A DNA stretch of 64,000 nucleotides from Paucihalobacter sp036825875 (GTDB lineage: Bacteria; Bacteroidota; Bacteroidia; Flavobacteriales; Flavobacteriaceae): positions 1-64,000 of the forward strand of contig NZ_DAISXK010000005.1 of NCBI RefSeq assembly GCF_036825875.1. The letters run 5' to 3'. Positions 42,504-51,846 of this stretch are shown here, one piece after another. The notes under the pieces are model-generated. The model was not told the DNA's origin and did no database searches. It saw nothing but the letters and a program-made list of their open reading frames with translations. The position numbers were made by a program, and so were the translations under genes. Every line of letters starts with the position of its first letter. Positions within the stretch are counted from its first letter, which is position 1.

Positions 42504-45500
42504 ATGAGATTTTTCAAACTTTCAGTGGCAATCTTGCTTTGCTGTTTTTTTGCACCAAACACATATACACAAGATATTAATGCAGAACTTTTTGAAGCTT
42601 TAGAATATAGATTTATCGGTCCGCATCGTGGCGGAAGAAGTGCCGCTGTTACTGGGGTACCAAATAAACCCAATTTATTTTATTTCGGAGCGACCGGTGG
42701 AGGTATTTTTAAAACCACCAACGGTGGCCGAACCTGGGAAAGTATTTCCGATGGTTATTTTGGAGGAAGTATCGGTGCAATTGCTGTAGCCAAAAGTGAC
42801 CCCAACGTAATTTATGTTGGCGGTGGCGAAAAAACAGTTAGAGGAAATGTATCATCTGGTTACGGCATGTGGAAAAGTGTTGATGCAGGTAAAACGTGGC
42901 AATCCTCTGGCCTTGAAAAAACAAGGCATATTCCCCGCATAGCCATTCACCCTCAGAATCCTGATATTGTTTTCGCTGGTGTATTAGGAGACATTTACAA
43001 ACCAACTGAAGATCGCGGGCTATACAAAAGCACCGATGGAGGAAAATCATGGAGTAAAATATTGTTTTCGCACCCGCAGGCGGGTGTAGTTGATTTGATT
43101 TTAGACCCAACCAATCCCAGAATTATTTATGCATCAACATGGCATTTGCAACGTACGCCTTACAGTTTAATTTCAGGGGGCGATGGTTCGGCCTTATGGA
43201 AAAGTACTGATAACGGTGTAACTTGGAATGAGATTTCTAAAAACAAAGGTTTCCCAACAGATACATTGGGCATTATTGGGATTACGGTTTCACCAGTTAA
43301 TAATGAGCGTCTTTTTGCAATGGTTGAAAACAAAGAGAAAGGCGGTCTCTACCAAAGTAACGATGGTGGCGATAGTTGGACTTTGGTAAATAGCGATAGA
43401 AGTTTAAGACAGCGTGCATGGTATTACACTAGGGTTTATGCAGACACTAAAGATGTGGATGTGGTATATGTGCTTAATGTATCCTATCACAAAAGTACCG
43501 ATGGCGGAAAATCTTTTGACCGTTACAATGCCCCACACGGTGATCACCACGATTTATGGATAGCGCCTGGAGATCCAAACAGAATGATAATTGCCGACGA
43601 TGGCGGTGCGCAGGTAACCTATGATGGCGGAGAAACTTGGAGCACCTACTACAATCAGCCAACAGCACAGTTTTATCGTGTAACTACCGATAATCATTTT
43701 CCTTATAGAATTTACGTGGCGCAACAAGATAATTCGACATTAAGAATTCCGCATAGAACGGACGGTTACGCCATTGGGGAAGATGATTGGGAAGAAACAG
43801 CAGGAGGTGAATCGGCACATATTGCGGTGAGTCCGTTAGATAACGAGGTGGTTTTTGGCGGAAGCTACGGCGGATTCTTAACCCGAGTTAACCACAAAAC
43901 AGGAACCGTTAGAGCTGTTAACGTTTGGCCAGACAACCCAATGGGGCATGGTGCAGAAGGTATGAAATACAGATTTCAGTGGAATTTTCCCATCAAGTTT
44001 TCTAGGCACAACCCTAATAAATTATATACCTTTTCGCAACACGTACATGTTTCTGAAAACGAAGGCCAGTCTTGGGAAATAATCAGTCCCGACTTAACCA
44101 CAAACGATCCCGAAAAGATGAAATCTTCTGGTGGCCCAATAACAAAAGACAATACCTCGGTAGAATATTATTGTACCATTTTTGCAGCTGAAGAATCACC
44201 TTTAAAAGAAGGCTTGCTTTGGGTTGGCAGCGATGATGGTTTGTTACATGTTACCAAGGATGGTGGAAAAAACTGGGAAAACGTAACGCCTAAAGGAATG
44301 CCGCAGTGGATGATGTTTAATAGTATAGAACCTAGTATGTACGACGAAGGAACCTGCTATGTAGCTGGTACACGGTATAAGTTAGGAGACTTTTCTCCTT
44401 ATATCTATAAAACCACGAATTACGGAAAAACTTGGACAAAAATTACCAACGGTATTAATGCCGAGCATTTTACCAGAGTGATGCGCGAAGATCAAAAACA
44501 ACGTGGCTTGCTTTACGCAGGTACCGAAACTGGCATGTATATCTCTTATGATGATGGTAAAAACTGGAAGTTATTTCAGCTTAATTTACCAATTGTTCCT
44601 GTTACAGATTTAACGATCAAAGACAATAATTTGGTTGTGGCGACCCAAGGTCGGGGATTGTATATTATTGATGATTTATCAGTGATTCAGCAATTGTATA
44701 ATGCGAAAAACTCAGATCATTTATTACTAGCACCTAAAGACACCTATCGCATGCGTGGTGGCAGTAGAACTGGTAGCTTAACTCAAGGCACCAACCATCC
44801 TAATGGTGTAATGACTTATTTTTATTTAAAGGATTTGAAAGACGAGGATGAGGTTGTTTTAAGCTATAAAGAAGCTAATGGAAAACTAATTAAAGCATTC
44901 AGCAGCAAAGGTAAAGACAACGAAAAATTAGAAATAAAAACGGGTTCCAACCTATTTGTTTGGAATATGCAATATGACGGCGCCGAAAGGCTGCCAGGTA
45001 TGATTTTATGGTGGGCCAGTTTAAACGGGCCCAAAGCCATTCCTGGAGATTATAAAGTTGAATTAAATGTAAACGGAAAACTTATTGAGCAACCTTTCAA
45101 AATCTTGGCAGACCCAAGAGCTGAAAGCACACTCGACGATATGAAAGTGCAATTCAGTTTTATTGAAGACGTTAATAAAACCATGGACAACGCCCATCAA
45201 TCCATCAAAAAAATCAGGAACATTAATGAGCAATTAGTGGCTTTTCAAAAGCAATACAAAGACAATGAAGAGGTGAAAGACTTGGTTGAAAAAGCCAAAG
45301 AATTACAAAAGCAGTTTACCGAAATAGAAGAAGCCTTGTATCAAACCAAAAACCGAAGTAATCAAGACCCGTTAAATTTTCCCATTAGACTCACCAATAA
45401 ATTAGGACATTTAAATGCTTTAGTCAGTCTCGGAGATTTTGCACCAACAGATCAGGATGTAGCCGTTAAAAATGAGCTTGCAGCTCAAATTAACGAAGAA

Positions 45501-45593
45501 CTATTGAAATTTAATCAATTAATTTCTGAAGAAATCAAGACTTTCAACCAATTATTCAACAGTAAAAATCTTAATTATTTGTTTGTAGATTAA
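42504..45593 (+). CDS. Exported BNR-repeat (VPS10/sortilin-like) protein
   Basis: A signal peptide of about 22 residues leads a 1029-residue protein. Most of it is Asp-box repeats of the pattern S/T-x-D-x-G-x-T-W (TTNGGRTWESIS, SVDAGKTWQSSG, STDGGKSWSKIL), which form a beta-propeller. The last ~200 residues are helical and charged (VKDLVEKAKELQKQFTEIEE). No glycosidase residues can be assigned. Such proteins are common in Bacteroidota; the substrate is unknown. It is followed by hemJ after one base. Confidence 0.8.
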   Translation: MRFFKLSVAILLCCFFAPNTYTQDINAELFEALEYRFIGPHRGGRSAAVTGVPNKPNLFYFGATGGGIFKTTNGGRTWESISDGYFGGSIGAIAVAKSDPNVIYVGGGEKTVRGNVSSGYGMWKSVDAGKTWQSSGLEKTRHIPRIAIHPQNPDIVFAGVLGDIYKPTEDRGLYKSTDGGKSWSKILFSHPQAGVVDLILDPTNPRIIYASTWHLQRTPYSLISGGDGSALWKSTDNGVTWNEISKNKGFPTDTLGIIGITVSPVNNERLFAMVENKEKGGLYQSNDGGDSWTLVNSDRSLRQRAWYYTRVYADTKDVDVVYVLNVSYHKSTDGGKSFDRYNAPHGDHHDLWIAPGDPNRMIIADDGGAQVTYDGGETWSTYYNQPTAQFYRVTTDNHFPYRIYVAQQDNSTLRIPHRTDGYAIGEDDWEETAGGESAHIAVSPLDNEVVFGGSYGGFLTRVNHKTGTVRAVNVWPDNPMGHGAEGMKYRFQWNFPIKFSRHNPNKLYTFSQHVHVSENEGQSWEIISPDLTTNDPEKMKSSGGPITKDNTSVEYYCTIFAAEESPLKEGLLWVGSDDGLLHVTKDGGKNWENVTPKGMPQWMMFNSIEPSMYDEGTCYVAGTRYKLGDFSPYIYKTTNYGKTWTKITNGINAEHFTRVMREDQKQRGLLYAGTETGMYISYDDGKNWKLFQLNLPIVPVTDLTIKDNNLVVATQGRGLYIIDDLSVIQQLYNAKNSDHLLLAPKDTYRMRGGSRTGSLTQGTNHPNGVMTYFYLKDLKDEDEVVLSYKEANGKLIKAFSSKGKDNEKLEIKTGSNLFVWNMQYDGAERLPGMILWWASLNGPKAIPGDYKVELNVNGKLIEQPFKILADPRAESTLDDMKVQFSFIEDVNKTMDNAHQSIKKIRNINEQLVAFQKQYKDNEEVKDLVEKAKELQKQFTEIEEALYQTKNRSNQDPLNFPIRLTNKLGHLNALVSLGDFAPTDQDVAVKNELAAQINEELLKFNQLISEEIKTFNQLFNSKNLNYLFVD

Positions 45594-45594
45594 A

Positions 45595-46143
45595 ATGGCA
45601 TATTACAACTATATCAAAGCATTGCACCTCATATTTATAGTAACCTGGTTTGCTGGACTTTTTTATATTCCAAGGCTCTTTGTTTACCAAATTGAAGCGT
45701 TCTATAAAGCTTCCCCCGAAAAAGAAATACTAGGCGAACAATTAAAACTGATGGCAAAACGCTTGTGGTATATTATTACTTGGCCATCTGCGGTCTTGGC
45801 AACACTTTTTGCAGTTTGGTTACTAATCTTACGACCAGATTTGTTGCAGCAACCGTGGATGCACGTCAAGCTGGCATTTGTTTTGTTGCTTTTTATTTAT
45901 CACTATCAAACTCATGTTTACTTTAACCAATTGCAAAAAGATGTAGTGAAAAAAACCTCTTCATTTATGCGCTTGTGGAACGAGGGCGCTACTTTTATTT
46001 TATTTGCTGTGATATTTTTGGCACTTTTAAAAAATGCCATCAACTGGATTTTTGGAGTAATTGGATTAGTAGTTTTAGCCCTACTAATTATGTTAGGATT
46101 TAAAGTTTATAAAAGTATTAGGGCTAAAAACCCAAAGGCTTGA
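45595..46143 (+). CDS. hemJ: Protoporphyrinogen IX oxidase HemJ (CopD-like family)
   Basis: The 182-residue membrane protein has four or five helices and opens MAYYNYIKALHLIFIVTWFA, the HemJ signature with its conserved His near residue 11. It oxidises protoporphyrinogen IX to protoporphyrin IX, the step before ferrochelatase. It fills the gap left by the absence of a flavin HemG/HemY in this window. Proximity to hemH and the large haem cluster supports the assignment over a copper-resistance role. Confidence 0.85.
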   Translation: MAYYNYIKALHLIFIVTWFAGLFYIPRLFVYQIEAFYKASPEKEILGEQLKLMAKRLWYIITWPSAVLATLFAVWLLILRPDLLQQPWMHVKLAFVLLLFIYHYQTHVYFNQLQKDVVKKTSSFMRLWNEGATFILFAVIFLALLKNAINWIFGVIGLVVLALLIMLGFKVYKSIRAKNPKA

Positions 46144-46209
46144 GGCTGGCATAATACTTGACACCTCTCAAAGTGTTTAGTAATAGTATTGTTTGTAACG
46201 GTAAAATGT

Positions 46210-47670
46210 ATGAAATTAAAAAAAGTATCACTTAGGCTTAGAATATTTATAGGAATGATAACCTTGGTTTTACTAGCCTCTATTCTTATTGCTTTGGTGA
46301 CTATTTATCAATACAACGAAGAAGCTCAAGACTACCACCGCGAACGTTTAGAAAGAAAAGAAATCGCTATTACCGAGCATATTGATTTTGTTTTGCGTGA
46401 CCGACAGACAACTTACGAAATAACCACACAAAACATCCCAAGAATTTTCAAAGAAAAAATATTTGAAATTGCTGAAATACATGGTATGCAAATTAATCTT
46501 TATGATTTAGAAGGCGATTTACTTATCAGTTCTAGAGGTGCATTTGCAATGGATTCCATTGTGAGGTGTCTTGATCCCGAAGTGTTGAATGCCGTTTCTC
46601 AAAATTTCCAGCATCGATTCGTCAATAAAACCATTAGTAACAAGGTAACTTATCAATCTTCTTATTCATTTATTACCGATAACAAGTTTAAACCCTTAGC
46701 AATTTTAAATTTACCGTATCTTGAAAATGATGAATTTTTAAATAAAGAGCTCAACGAGTTCCTTTTGCGTCTAGGGTTTGCCTATTCTATTATGATTTTG
46801 GTTGCCATTGCTTTTGCTTTTATCTTATCGAGATTTATCACCAAATCGTTAAAAACGGTAAGTGATAAAATGGCAAAAACCCGTCTTGAATATCGCAATG
46901 AAAAAATTGATATTCAAGACACCAGTCAAGAAATAGAAACGCTGGTTACTGCCTATAATAGCATGATTGACGAATTGGAAGAAAGCGCCGTTAAATTAGC
47001 CACCAGTGAAAGAGAACAAGCTTGGCGAGAAATGGCTAAACAAGTGGCTCATGAAATTAAAAATCCTTTAACACCCATGCGCTTGAGTATTCAAAGTTTT
47101 GAGCGCAAGTTCGATCCTCAAGACGAAAATATTAAACAAAAGCTAAATGAGTTTTCTAAAACACTCATTCAGCAAATAGATACAATGAGTTCTATTGCAT
47201 CTGCTTTTTCAACCTTTGCTAAAATGCCAGCACAGAAAAATGAAACCTTAAATGTGGTTGAAATAACAAAACTGGCTTTAGATATTTTTAATGAGGATTA
47301 CATCTCATTTATTTCCGAACAAGACAAGATTATTGCTAAATTTGATAGAACCCAACTTATCAGAGTTGTGACGAATTTGGTTAAAAATGGTATTCAAGCA
47401 ATACCTGAAGACCAAGAAAATAAACGCATTGTAGTAGATATTACAAAAGATGAATTCAATGTAATTATCTCAGTTTCGGATAATGGTATAGGAATAGCCG
47501 AAGCGCATAAAACAAAAGTATTTGAACCAAAATTTACAACCAAATCAAGCGGTATGGGATTAGGATTGGCCATGGTTAAAAATATCGTAGAAACTTATAA
47601 TGGAACAATTTCTTTCACCTCCAATCCAGGCCGAGGCACCATTTTTAAGGTATCATTCCTTAAAGTTTAA
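46210..47670 (+). CDS. Orphan sensor histidine kinase (NtrY-like)
   Basis: Two membrane helices (about 10-32 and about 188-208) flank an extracytoplasmic sensor region. A HAMP-like linker follows, then the phosphoacceptor block QVAHEIKNPLTPMRLSIQ (His near residue 281) and the ATPase motifs LVKNGIQAIPE, SDNGIGIA and GMGLGLAMVKN. The start is placed at the ATG at 46210; the frame reaches a TTG at 46189 but the added residues are atypical. No response regulator is next to it. Confidence 0.85.
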   Translation: MKLKKVSLRLRIFIGMITLVLLASILIALVTIYQYNEEAQDYHRERLERKEIAITEHIDFVLRDRQTTYEITTQNIPRIFKEKIFEIAEIHGMQINLYDLEGDLLISSRGAFAMDSIVRCLDPEVLNAVSQNFQHRFVNKTISNKVTYQSSYSFITDNKFKPLAILNLPYLENDEFLNKELNEFLLRLGFAYSIMILVAIAFAFILSRFITKSLKTVSDKMAKTRLEYRNEKIDIQDTSQEIETLVTAYNSMIDELEESAVKLATSEREQAWREMAKQVAHEIKNPLTPMRLSIQSFERKFDPQDENIKQKLNEFSKTLIQQIDTMSSIASAFSTFAKMPAQKNETLNVVEITKLALDIFNEDYISFISEQDKIIAKFDRTQLIRVVTNLVKNGIQAIPEDQENKRIVVDITKDEFNVIISVSDNGIGIAEAHKTKVFEPKFTTKSSGMGLGLAMVKNIVETYNGTISFTSNPGRGTIFKVSFLKV

Positions 47671-47698
47671 AAACAAAAATTAAAACAAAAATTAAATT

Positions 47699-48481
47699 AT
47701 GAGTTATAACAACATACTATCGGAACATGACAATGGAATCACAACCATTACCATAAACAGACCTAATAAATTAAATGCACTCAATAAAGCTACAATTGAG
47801 GAATTACACCAAGCATTTAAGGAGGCAGATAATGATAAAAAAGTAAAAGTCATTATAATTACAGGAAGCGGTGAAAAAGCTTTTGTGGCTGGTGCAGACA
47901 TTAGCGAGTTTGCAGATTTCAGTATTGAAAACGGTGGAAAATTAGCCGCAAAAGGTCAAGAATTATTATTCGATTTTGTTGAAAATCTGTCTACACCGGT
48001 TATTGCTGCGGTTAATGGTTTTGCACTTGGCGGTGGACTAGAATTGGCAATGGCTTGTCATTTCAGAGTTGCCAGCAACAATGCTAAAATGGGATTGCCC
48101 GAAGTATCCTTAGGCGTCATTCCTGGTTATGGTGGTACCCAACGACTTCCTCAATTAGTTGGAAAAGGGCGTGCTATGGAATTAATTATGACGGCAGGCA
48201 TGATAGACGCCAACCAAGCTTTAAGTTATGGATTGGTAAATCATATAACCACTATTGAAGAGTTATTGTCATTTTGTAAAGGAATTGCCAACAAAATAAT
48301 GCGCAATTCATCGGTCGCGATTGCAGCTGCCATTAAAGCCGTAAATGCCGGATTTAAGGATGGTGTGGATGGATACAAAGCTGAAATAATAGCTTTTGGC
48401 GATAGTTTTGGCACAGAAGATTTTAAAGAAGGTACATCCGCATTTTTGGAAAAACGCAAAGCCGACTTTCCAGGTAAATAA
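47699..48481 (+). CDS. Enoyl-CoA hydratase/isomerase (crotonase family)
   Basis: The 260-residue crotonase-fold enzyme has the oxyanion-hole loops GEKAFVAGADISEFA and NGFALGGGLELAMACHFRVA. Glu residues in the PEVSLGVIPGYGGTQRLP block are placed as in true hydratases, so it probably hydrates enoyl-CoA in fatty acid or amino acid breakdown. A terminator follows 28 bases after the stop. Confidence 0.9.
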   Translation: MSYNNILSEHDNGITTITINRPNKLNALNKATIEELHQAFKEADNDKKVKVIIITGSGEKAFVAGADISEFADFSIENGGKLAAKGQELLFDFVENLSTPVIAAVNGFALGGGLELAMACHFRVASNNAKMGLPEVSLGVIPGYGGTQRLPQLVGKGRAMELIMTAGMIDANQALSYGLVNHITTIEELLSFCKGIANKIMRNSSVAIAAAIKAVNAGFKDGVDGYKAEIIAFGDSFGTEDFKEGTSAFLEKRKADFPGK

Positions 48482-48508
48482 AAACTAGATTCTTTATTAA
48501 ATTTATAC

Positions 48509-48538
48509 AAAAAAGTGAGCCCTAAAGCTCACTTTTTT
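48509..48538 (+). terminator. Intrinsic terminator after the crotonase gene
   Basis: The arms AAAAAAGTGAGC (48509-48520) and GCTCACTTTTTT (48527-48538) pair across a 6-base loop. It may also serve the leftward gene at 48568 from the other side. Confidence 0.85.
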
Positions 48539-48567
48539 CACTAATAGATAACTAATATAAACAGAAA

Positions 48568-49128
48568 CTATAATTTAAATTTTTCGGTATAAACTCTGCC
48601 GTTAGATGTCATCACTGCTGCGTAATCACCTCTTTCGGTTCTGTCTAATTTATAGGCTCGTTTTAAAATAGGATTTTCAGAAGATATTATTTCGGAATGA
48701 ATTAACTCGTTTTCATAGTAAAGTTCAACCTTCATCTTATTACTGTCCAGACCAACTTTTGAAATTAAAATTTTTGCATCTTCTTTTTGGAATATTGGTT
48801 TGTAAATGGTTTGAACATCTTTGTCAAAAAATTCAACGCCCTGTTCTGTAACTTTGAAAGAAGTTATTTCAATTTGAAATTTTGTATCAATTTCAAGTGT
48901 GTACGTACCTTTCTCTAATTGCGAATAATCAAATAGCGCTTTAGCATCACCCTTATAATTTACAGTGCTAAGTTGAACCACAGTACCCGATGCATCTTTA
49001 ATTACAACTGAGATATTGTTTATGTCGTTATTAGTGATTTTATTTTCAACTAATACATTGCTTGTGTAACTAGATAAAGTTCCGAACATTACAGCTACAA
49101 TTAAAAGTTTTTTTATCATTGTTTTCAT
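48568..49128 (-). CDS. Secreted small protein, unknown function
   Basis: The product is 186 residues with a signal peptide of about 20 (LLIVAVMFGTLSSYTS). Two similar beta-sandwich-like halves can be imagined, one around VVIKDASGTVVQLSTVNYKG and the other around KMKVELYYENELIHSEIIS. The first resembles the strand pattern of C-terminal secretion/Ig-like modules in Bacteroidota. It has no T9SS tail. It is divergent from an AraC-family regulator gene, which may control it. Function unknown. Confidence 0.65.
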   Translation of the reverse strand: MKTMIKKLLIVAVMFGTLSSYTSNVLVENKITNNDINNISVVIKDASGTVVQLSTVNYKGDAKALFDYSQLEKGTYTLEIDTKFQIEITSFKVTEQGVEFFDKDVQTIYKPIFQKEDAKILISKVGLDSNKMKVELYYENELIHSEIISSENPILKRAYKLDRTERGDYAAVMTSNGRVYTEKFKL

Positions 49129-49175
49129 TGTTTTTTATTATTACTAATTTCTGGTACAAACTTAGTCTAGGATTA

Positions 49176-49228
49176 CCTGTTAAAAAACATGTATATTGGC
49201 ATGTATGTGTACATAATTAACCAACAGG
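49176..49228. promoter_or_regulatory. Inverted repeat with inner CATGTAT repeats between divergent genes
   Basis: CCTGTT (49176-49181) and AACAGG (49223-49228) flank a 41-base core that holds CATGTAT twice (49188-49194 and 49200-49206). GTTAA/TTAAC lies inside the outer arms. It is a plausible operator for the divergent AraC-family gene or the secreted-protein gene. Confidence 0.35.
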
Positions 49229-49321
49229 AAATAAATATTAGATATTAAAGTTAATATAGAATATAATTACGGTAATTCATTATAGTTTTTCTTTTTAATT
49301 AGCCGTAAATTTGTATAAGAT

Positions 49322-50194
49322 ATGACAGCGAGAAAACCTATATTAGAAAAGATTAGTCCGGAGTTTGGAAGCTCTTTAAGAGTTAAAAAACATGAGGCCT
49401 ATATTGGTGAAAACAAACCATTTTGGCATTTTCATCCGGAGGTTGAATTGGTTTATGTGAACAAAGGCCAAGGTAAAAGACATATCGGAAGTCATTTGTC
49501 GTATTTTAACAATAGTCAATTATTACTTATTGGCGCTAATTTGCCACATAACGGTTTTACAGATCGCTTAACAATTAACGGTTCAGAAACGCTGGTGCAG
49601 TTTAGACCAGAGTTTTTAGGGGAACATTTCTTCGATATTCCTGAAATGGGTTCTATTAAAAAATTATTTGAACGCTCAAAAAATGGCATTCTATTCGGTG
49701 TAAAGACAAAACTTAAATTAGGAAAAAAAATTGAAAAATTAGCCGAAAAAGAAGGTTTTAAAAAAATATTGATATTGTTAGAAGTACTTCACGACTTGTC
49801 AAAGGCCGAAGATTATATCATATTAAATGCCGATGGATTCGCCTTTGAAACAGAGCCGCAAGACAGCGCCAAGATCGACATTATATTTAAACACGTAAAC
49901 GCCAATTTTAAATCGCATATCAGCTTAGACGAGATTGCCGATAAGGTTAGTATGACAGTCCCAGCATTCTGTCGCTATTTTAAAAAGGTTACCGGTAAAA
50001 CCTTTACTAAATTGGTTAATGAATATAGAGTAGTGCATGCAACTAAGCTGCTTTCAGAAAGTAAAATGAGTATTACGGAAGTTTGTTTTGAATGTGGCTT
50101 TAATAATTTTTCTCATTTTAATAAGTTGTTTAAAGAGTTTACAGGTAAAAGCGCATCTAAATATAGAGGCGAATTAAAAATGATTGTACAATAA
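49322..50194 (+). CDS. AraC-family transcriptional regulator with cupin sensor
   Basis: The N-terminus is a cupin-like sensor (KPFWHFHPEVELVYVNKGQG near residue 33, with three His), which binds a small ligand in many AraC relatives. The C-terminal double helix-turn-helix is clear (ISLDEIADKVSMTVPAFCRY and ITEVCFECGFNNFSHFNKLF). A TAAATTTG -7-like box lies only 8 bases before the ATG. It is divergent from the secreted protein at 48568 and adjacent to a 59-residue unknown gene. Confidence 0.88.
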   Translation: MTARKPILEKISPEFGSSLRVKKHEAYIGENKPFWHFHPEVELVYVNKGQGKRHIGSHLSYFNNSQLLLIGANLPHNGFTDRLTINGSETLVQFRPEFLGEHFFDIPEMGSIKKLFERSKNGILFGVKTKLKLGKKIEKLAEKEGFKKILILLEVLHDLSKAEDYIILNADGFAFETEPQDSAKIDIIFKHVNANFKSHISLDEIADKVSMTVPAFCRYFKKVTGKTFTKLVNEYRVVHATKLLSESKMSITEVCFECGFNNFSHFNKLFKEFTGKSASKYRGELKMIVQ

Positions 50195-50210
50195 CACACC
50201 AATAAAAGCT

Positions 50211-50390
50211 ATGGCAAAGAAAAATAAAATTCAAATAGCACTTGAATATTACACTAAAAAGGGAGAAGAAATATTGAAAACTGTAAATAGCAGAAACGAT
50301 TTAACAGCAGATGAGATTATCCATTTTGGCGAAGAAATGGCGATTCTGGAATACAAAATGACTGCCTTAGAAGTGGCTAAAGAAAGTTAA
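50211..50390 (+). CDS. Small unknown protein, 59 residues
   Basis: MAKKNKIQIALEYYTKKGEE begins a short helical protein ending YKMTALEVAKES. The frame extends upstream to a TTG, but the ATG at 50211 fits better: it starts 16 bases after the AraC gene's stop with AAAAG purines before it. It has no membrane segment or signal. Probably co-transcribed with the AraC gene. I do not recognise it. Confidence 0.55.
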   Translation: MAKKNKIQIALEYYTKKGEEILKTVNSRNDLTADEIIHFGEEMAILEYKMTALEVAKES

Positions 50391-50396
50391 CACTTT

Positions 50397-51053
50397 TTAC
50401 CTTTCGCCATCCCATTCGGCATAAAACTGCTCGAGATATTGCTCCATAAACTTGTGCCGTTGTTGCGCAATGCGTTTTCCTGTTCGCGTGTTCATTTTAT
50501 CTTTAAGAAGCAATAATTTTTCGTAAAAGTGATTAATTGTTGGCGCCGTTGAGGATTTGTATTCGGCTTTGGTCATTTTTAGATTTGGTTTGATGCTTGG
50601 ATCAAATAAACCTCTGTTTTTAAATCCTCCATAATTAAAAGCACGCGCAATACCAATAGCACCAATGGCATCTAATCTGTCAGCATCCTGAACAACCTGA
50701 AGTTCTATCGAGTTAAACGATTGGCCATTCTCAAAACTATTCTTAAACGACATGTGCTTAATAATGTTTACCACATGTTCAATAACACTGCTGTCTAAAT
50801 TGTGCTTAAATAAAAATTGTCTTGCCATATCTGGCCCAATTGTTTCATTACCATCGTAAAATTTACTATCAGCAATATCATGAAGTAAAGCACCAAGCTG
50901 CACAATAAGCAAGTCAACCGTTTCGTTTTCAGCGATAAGTATAGAATTATTAAAGACCCTCAAGGTGTGAAACCAATCGTGACCGCCTTCGGCATTTGTT
51001 AAAACCGATTTTACGTAGGTCTTGGTGGCTTTTAGTATTTCAATATCATTCAT
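50397..51053 (-). CDS. HD-domain phosphohydrolase
   Basis: The metal-binding HD residues appear in GHDWFHTLRVFNN (His-Asp) and LLHDIADSKFYDG, with a late VQDADRLDAIGAIG. The group of ~218-residue HD proteins acts on phosphate esters of nucleotides or nucleosides, but the substrate here is unknown. Its start overlaps the acyltransferase gene's end by 8 bases, so both share one transcript. Confidence 0.85.
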   Translation of the reverse strand: MNDIEILKATKTYVKSVLTNAEGGHDWFHTLRVFNNSILIAENETVDLLIVQLGALLHDIADSKFYDGNETIGPDMARQFLFKHNLDSSVIEHVVNIIKHMSFKNSFENGQSFNSIELQVVQDADRLDAIGAIGIARAFNYGGFKNRGLFDPSIKPNLKMTKAEYKSSTAPTINHFYEKLLLLKDKMNTRTGKRIAQQRHKFMEQYLEQFYAEWDGER

Positions 51054-51786
51054 TTGTTATTGCTGAAGTTATTTCGGTTTCAATTATAGTAACTAATTCT
51101 TCATGATTAGAAAAATTAGAAAGCTTTTTTGGCTGGTGAACTTTAAATTTAATGTGCGCACCAAGTCCCATAGGAAATTTTCCAAATCGCAATGTTTTCC
51201 ACGAATTATTAATGGTGATAGGCACCACAGTGGCACTTGGTATGTTTTCAAAAAGCGTTAGAAGTCCTTTTTTCTGAAAGGGTTTTGGTGCCCCAGTCCG
51301 GCTGCGCGTTCCTTCAGGAAAAATAACAGCGGCTCTTTTAGTGGTTTCAATATAGGTTGCAAAATTTTTGATAGCAGTAACAGCTTGTTGTGGTTTTTTC
51401 CTATCTATTAAAACAGAACCACCGTGACGTAAATTGAAAGAAACACTTGGGATACCTTTACCTAATTCAACCTTGCTGATAAACTTAGGATGGTATTTTC
51501 GCATATACCAGATCAAAGGTGGGATATCGTACATGCTTTGATGGTTCGCGACAATAATTATAGGTTGATTGTTTTCGATAATGAAATTATTTTCAAATGA
51601 AAACCTAGTTCCTAAAACATTTAAACTCCGCATGATAAAAAACTGAAGCCATTCTACACTTCGCTTGTGAGCTTTGTAACCGAGCAAGTTTAAACAAAAC
51701 CACTGTACTGGGTGAAATATTACCAAGGTTAAGCCAAAGCATATTAAATACAATGGTGTTAAAACGTATGAAATAAGTTTTTGCAT
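51046..51786 (-). CDS. Lysophospholipid acyltransferase (second PlsC-type enzyme)
   Basis: The N-terminal helix MQKLISYVLTPLYLICFG is followed by the catalytic NHQSMYD (H-x4-D) and the FPEGTRSRTGAPKPFQKKGL box. The open frame reaches 51828, but that would place the start inside the terminator hairpin of the upstream bacilliredoxin gene. The ATG at 51786 (246 residues) is the better start. Compared with the plsC at 9338 this one carries the longer FPEGTRSR motif, closer to classical PlsC. Confidence 0.87.
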   Translation of the reverse strand: MQKLISYVLTPLYLICFGLTLVIFHPVQWFCLNLLGYKAHKRSVEWLQFFIMRSLNVLGTRFSFENNFIIENNQPIIIVANHQSMYDIPPLIWYMRKYHPKFISKVELGKGIPSVSFNLRHGGSVLIDRKKPQQAVTAIKNFATYIETTKRAAVIFPEGTRSRTGAPKPFQKKGLLTLFENIPSATVVPITINNSWKTLRFGKFPMGLGAHIKFKVHQPKKLSNFSNHEELVTIIETEITSAITNE

Positions 51787-51802
51787 GGTGTAAAAATAAA
51801 AA

Positions 51803-51823
51803 AACCACGCTTTGTGCGTGGCT
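51803..51823 (-). terminator. Terminator after the bacilliredoxin gene
   Basis: On the minus strand GCCACGC and GCGTGG pair across a 5-base loop, followed by seven Ts. It lies between the bacilliredoxin stop (51847) and the acyltransferase start (51786). Confidence 0.8.
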
Positions 51824-51846
51824 TTCATTTACGAAATTATACTGAT

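Noticed and set aside
43073..43088. CACCCGCAGGCGGGTG hairpin inside the BNR gene
   Set aside because: Lies in conserved coding sequence; no role seen beyond codon choice.
47671..47700. Near-repeat ACAAAAATTAAA upstream of the crotonase gene
   Set aside because: Low-complexity A-rich leader typical of the genome; nothing specific can be claimed.
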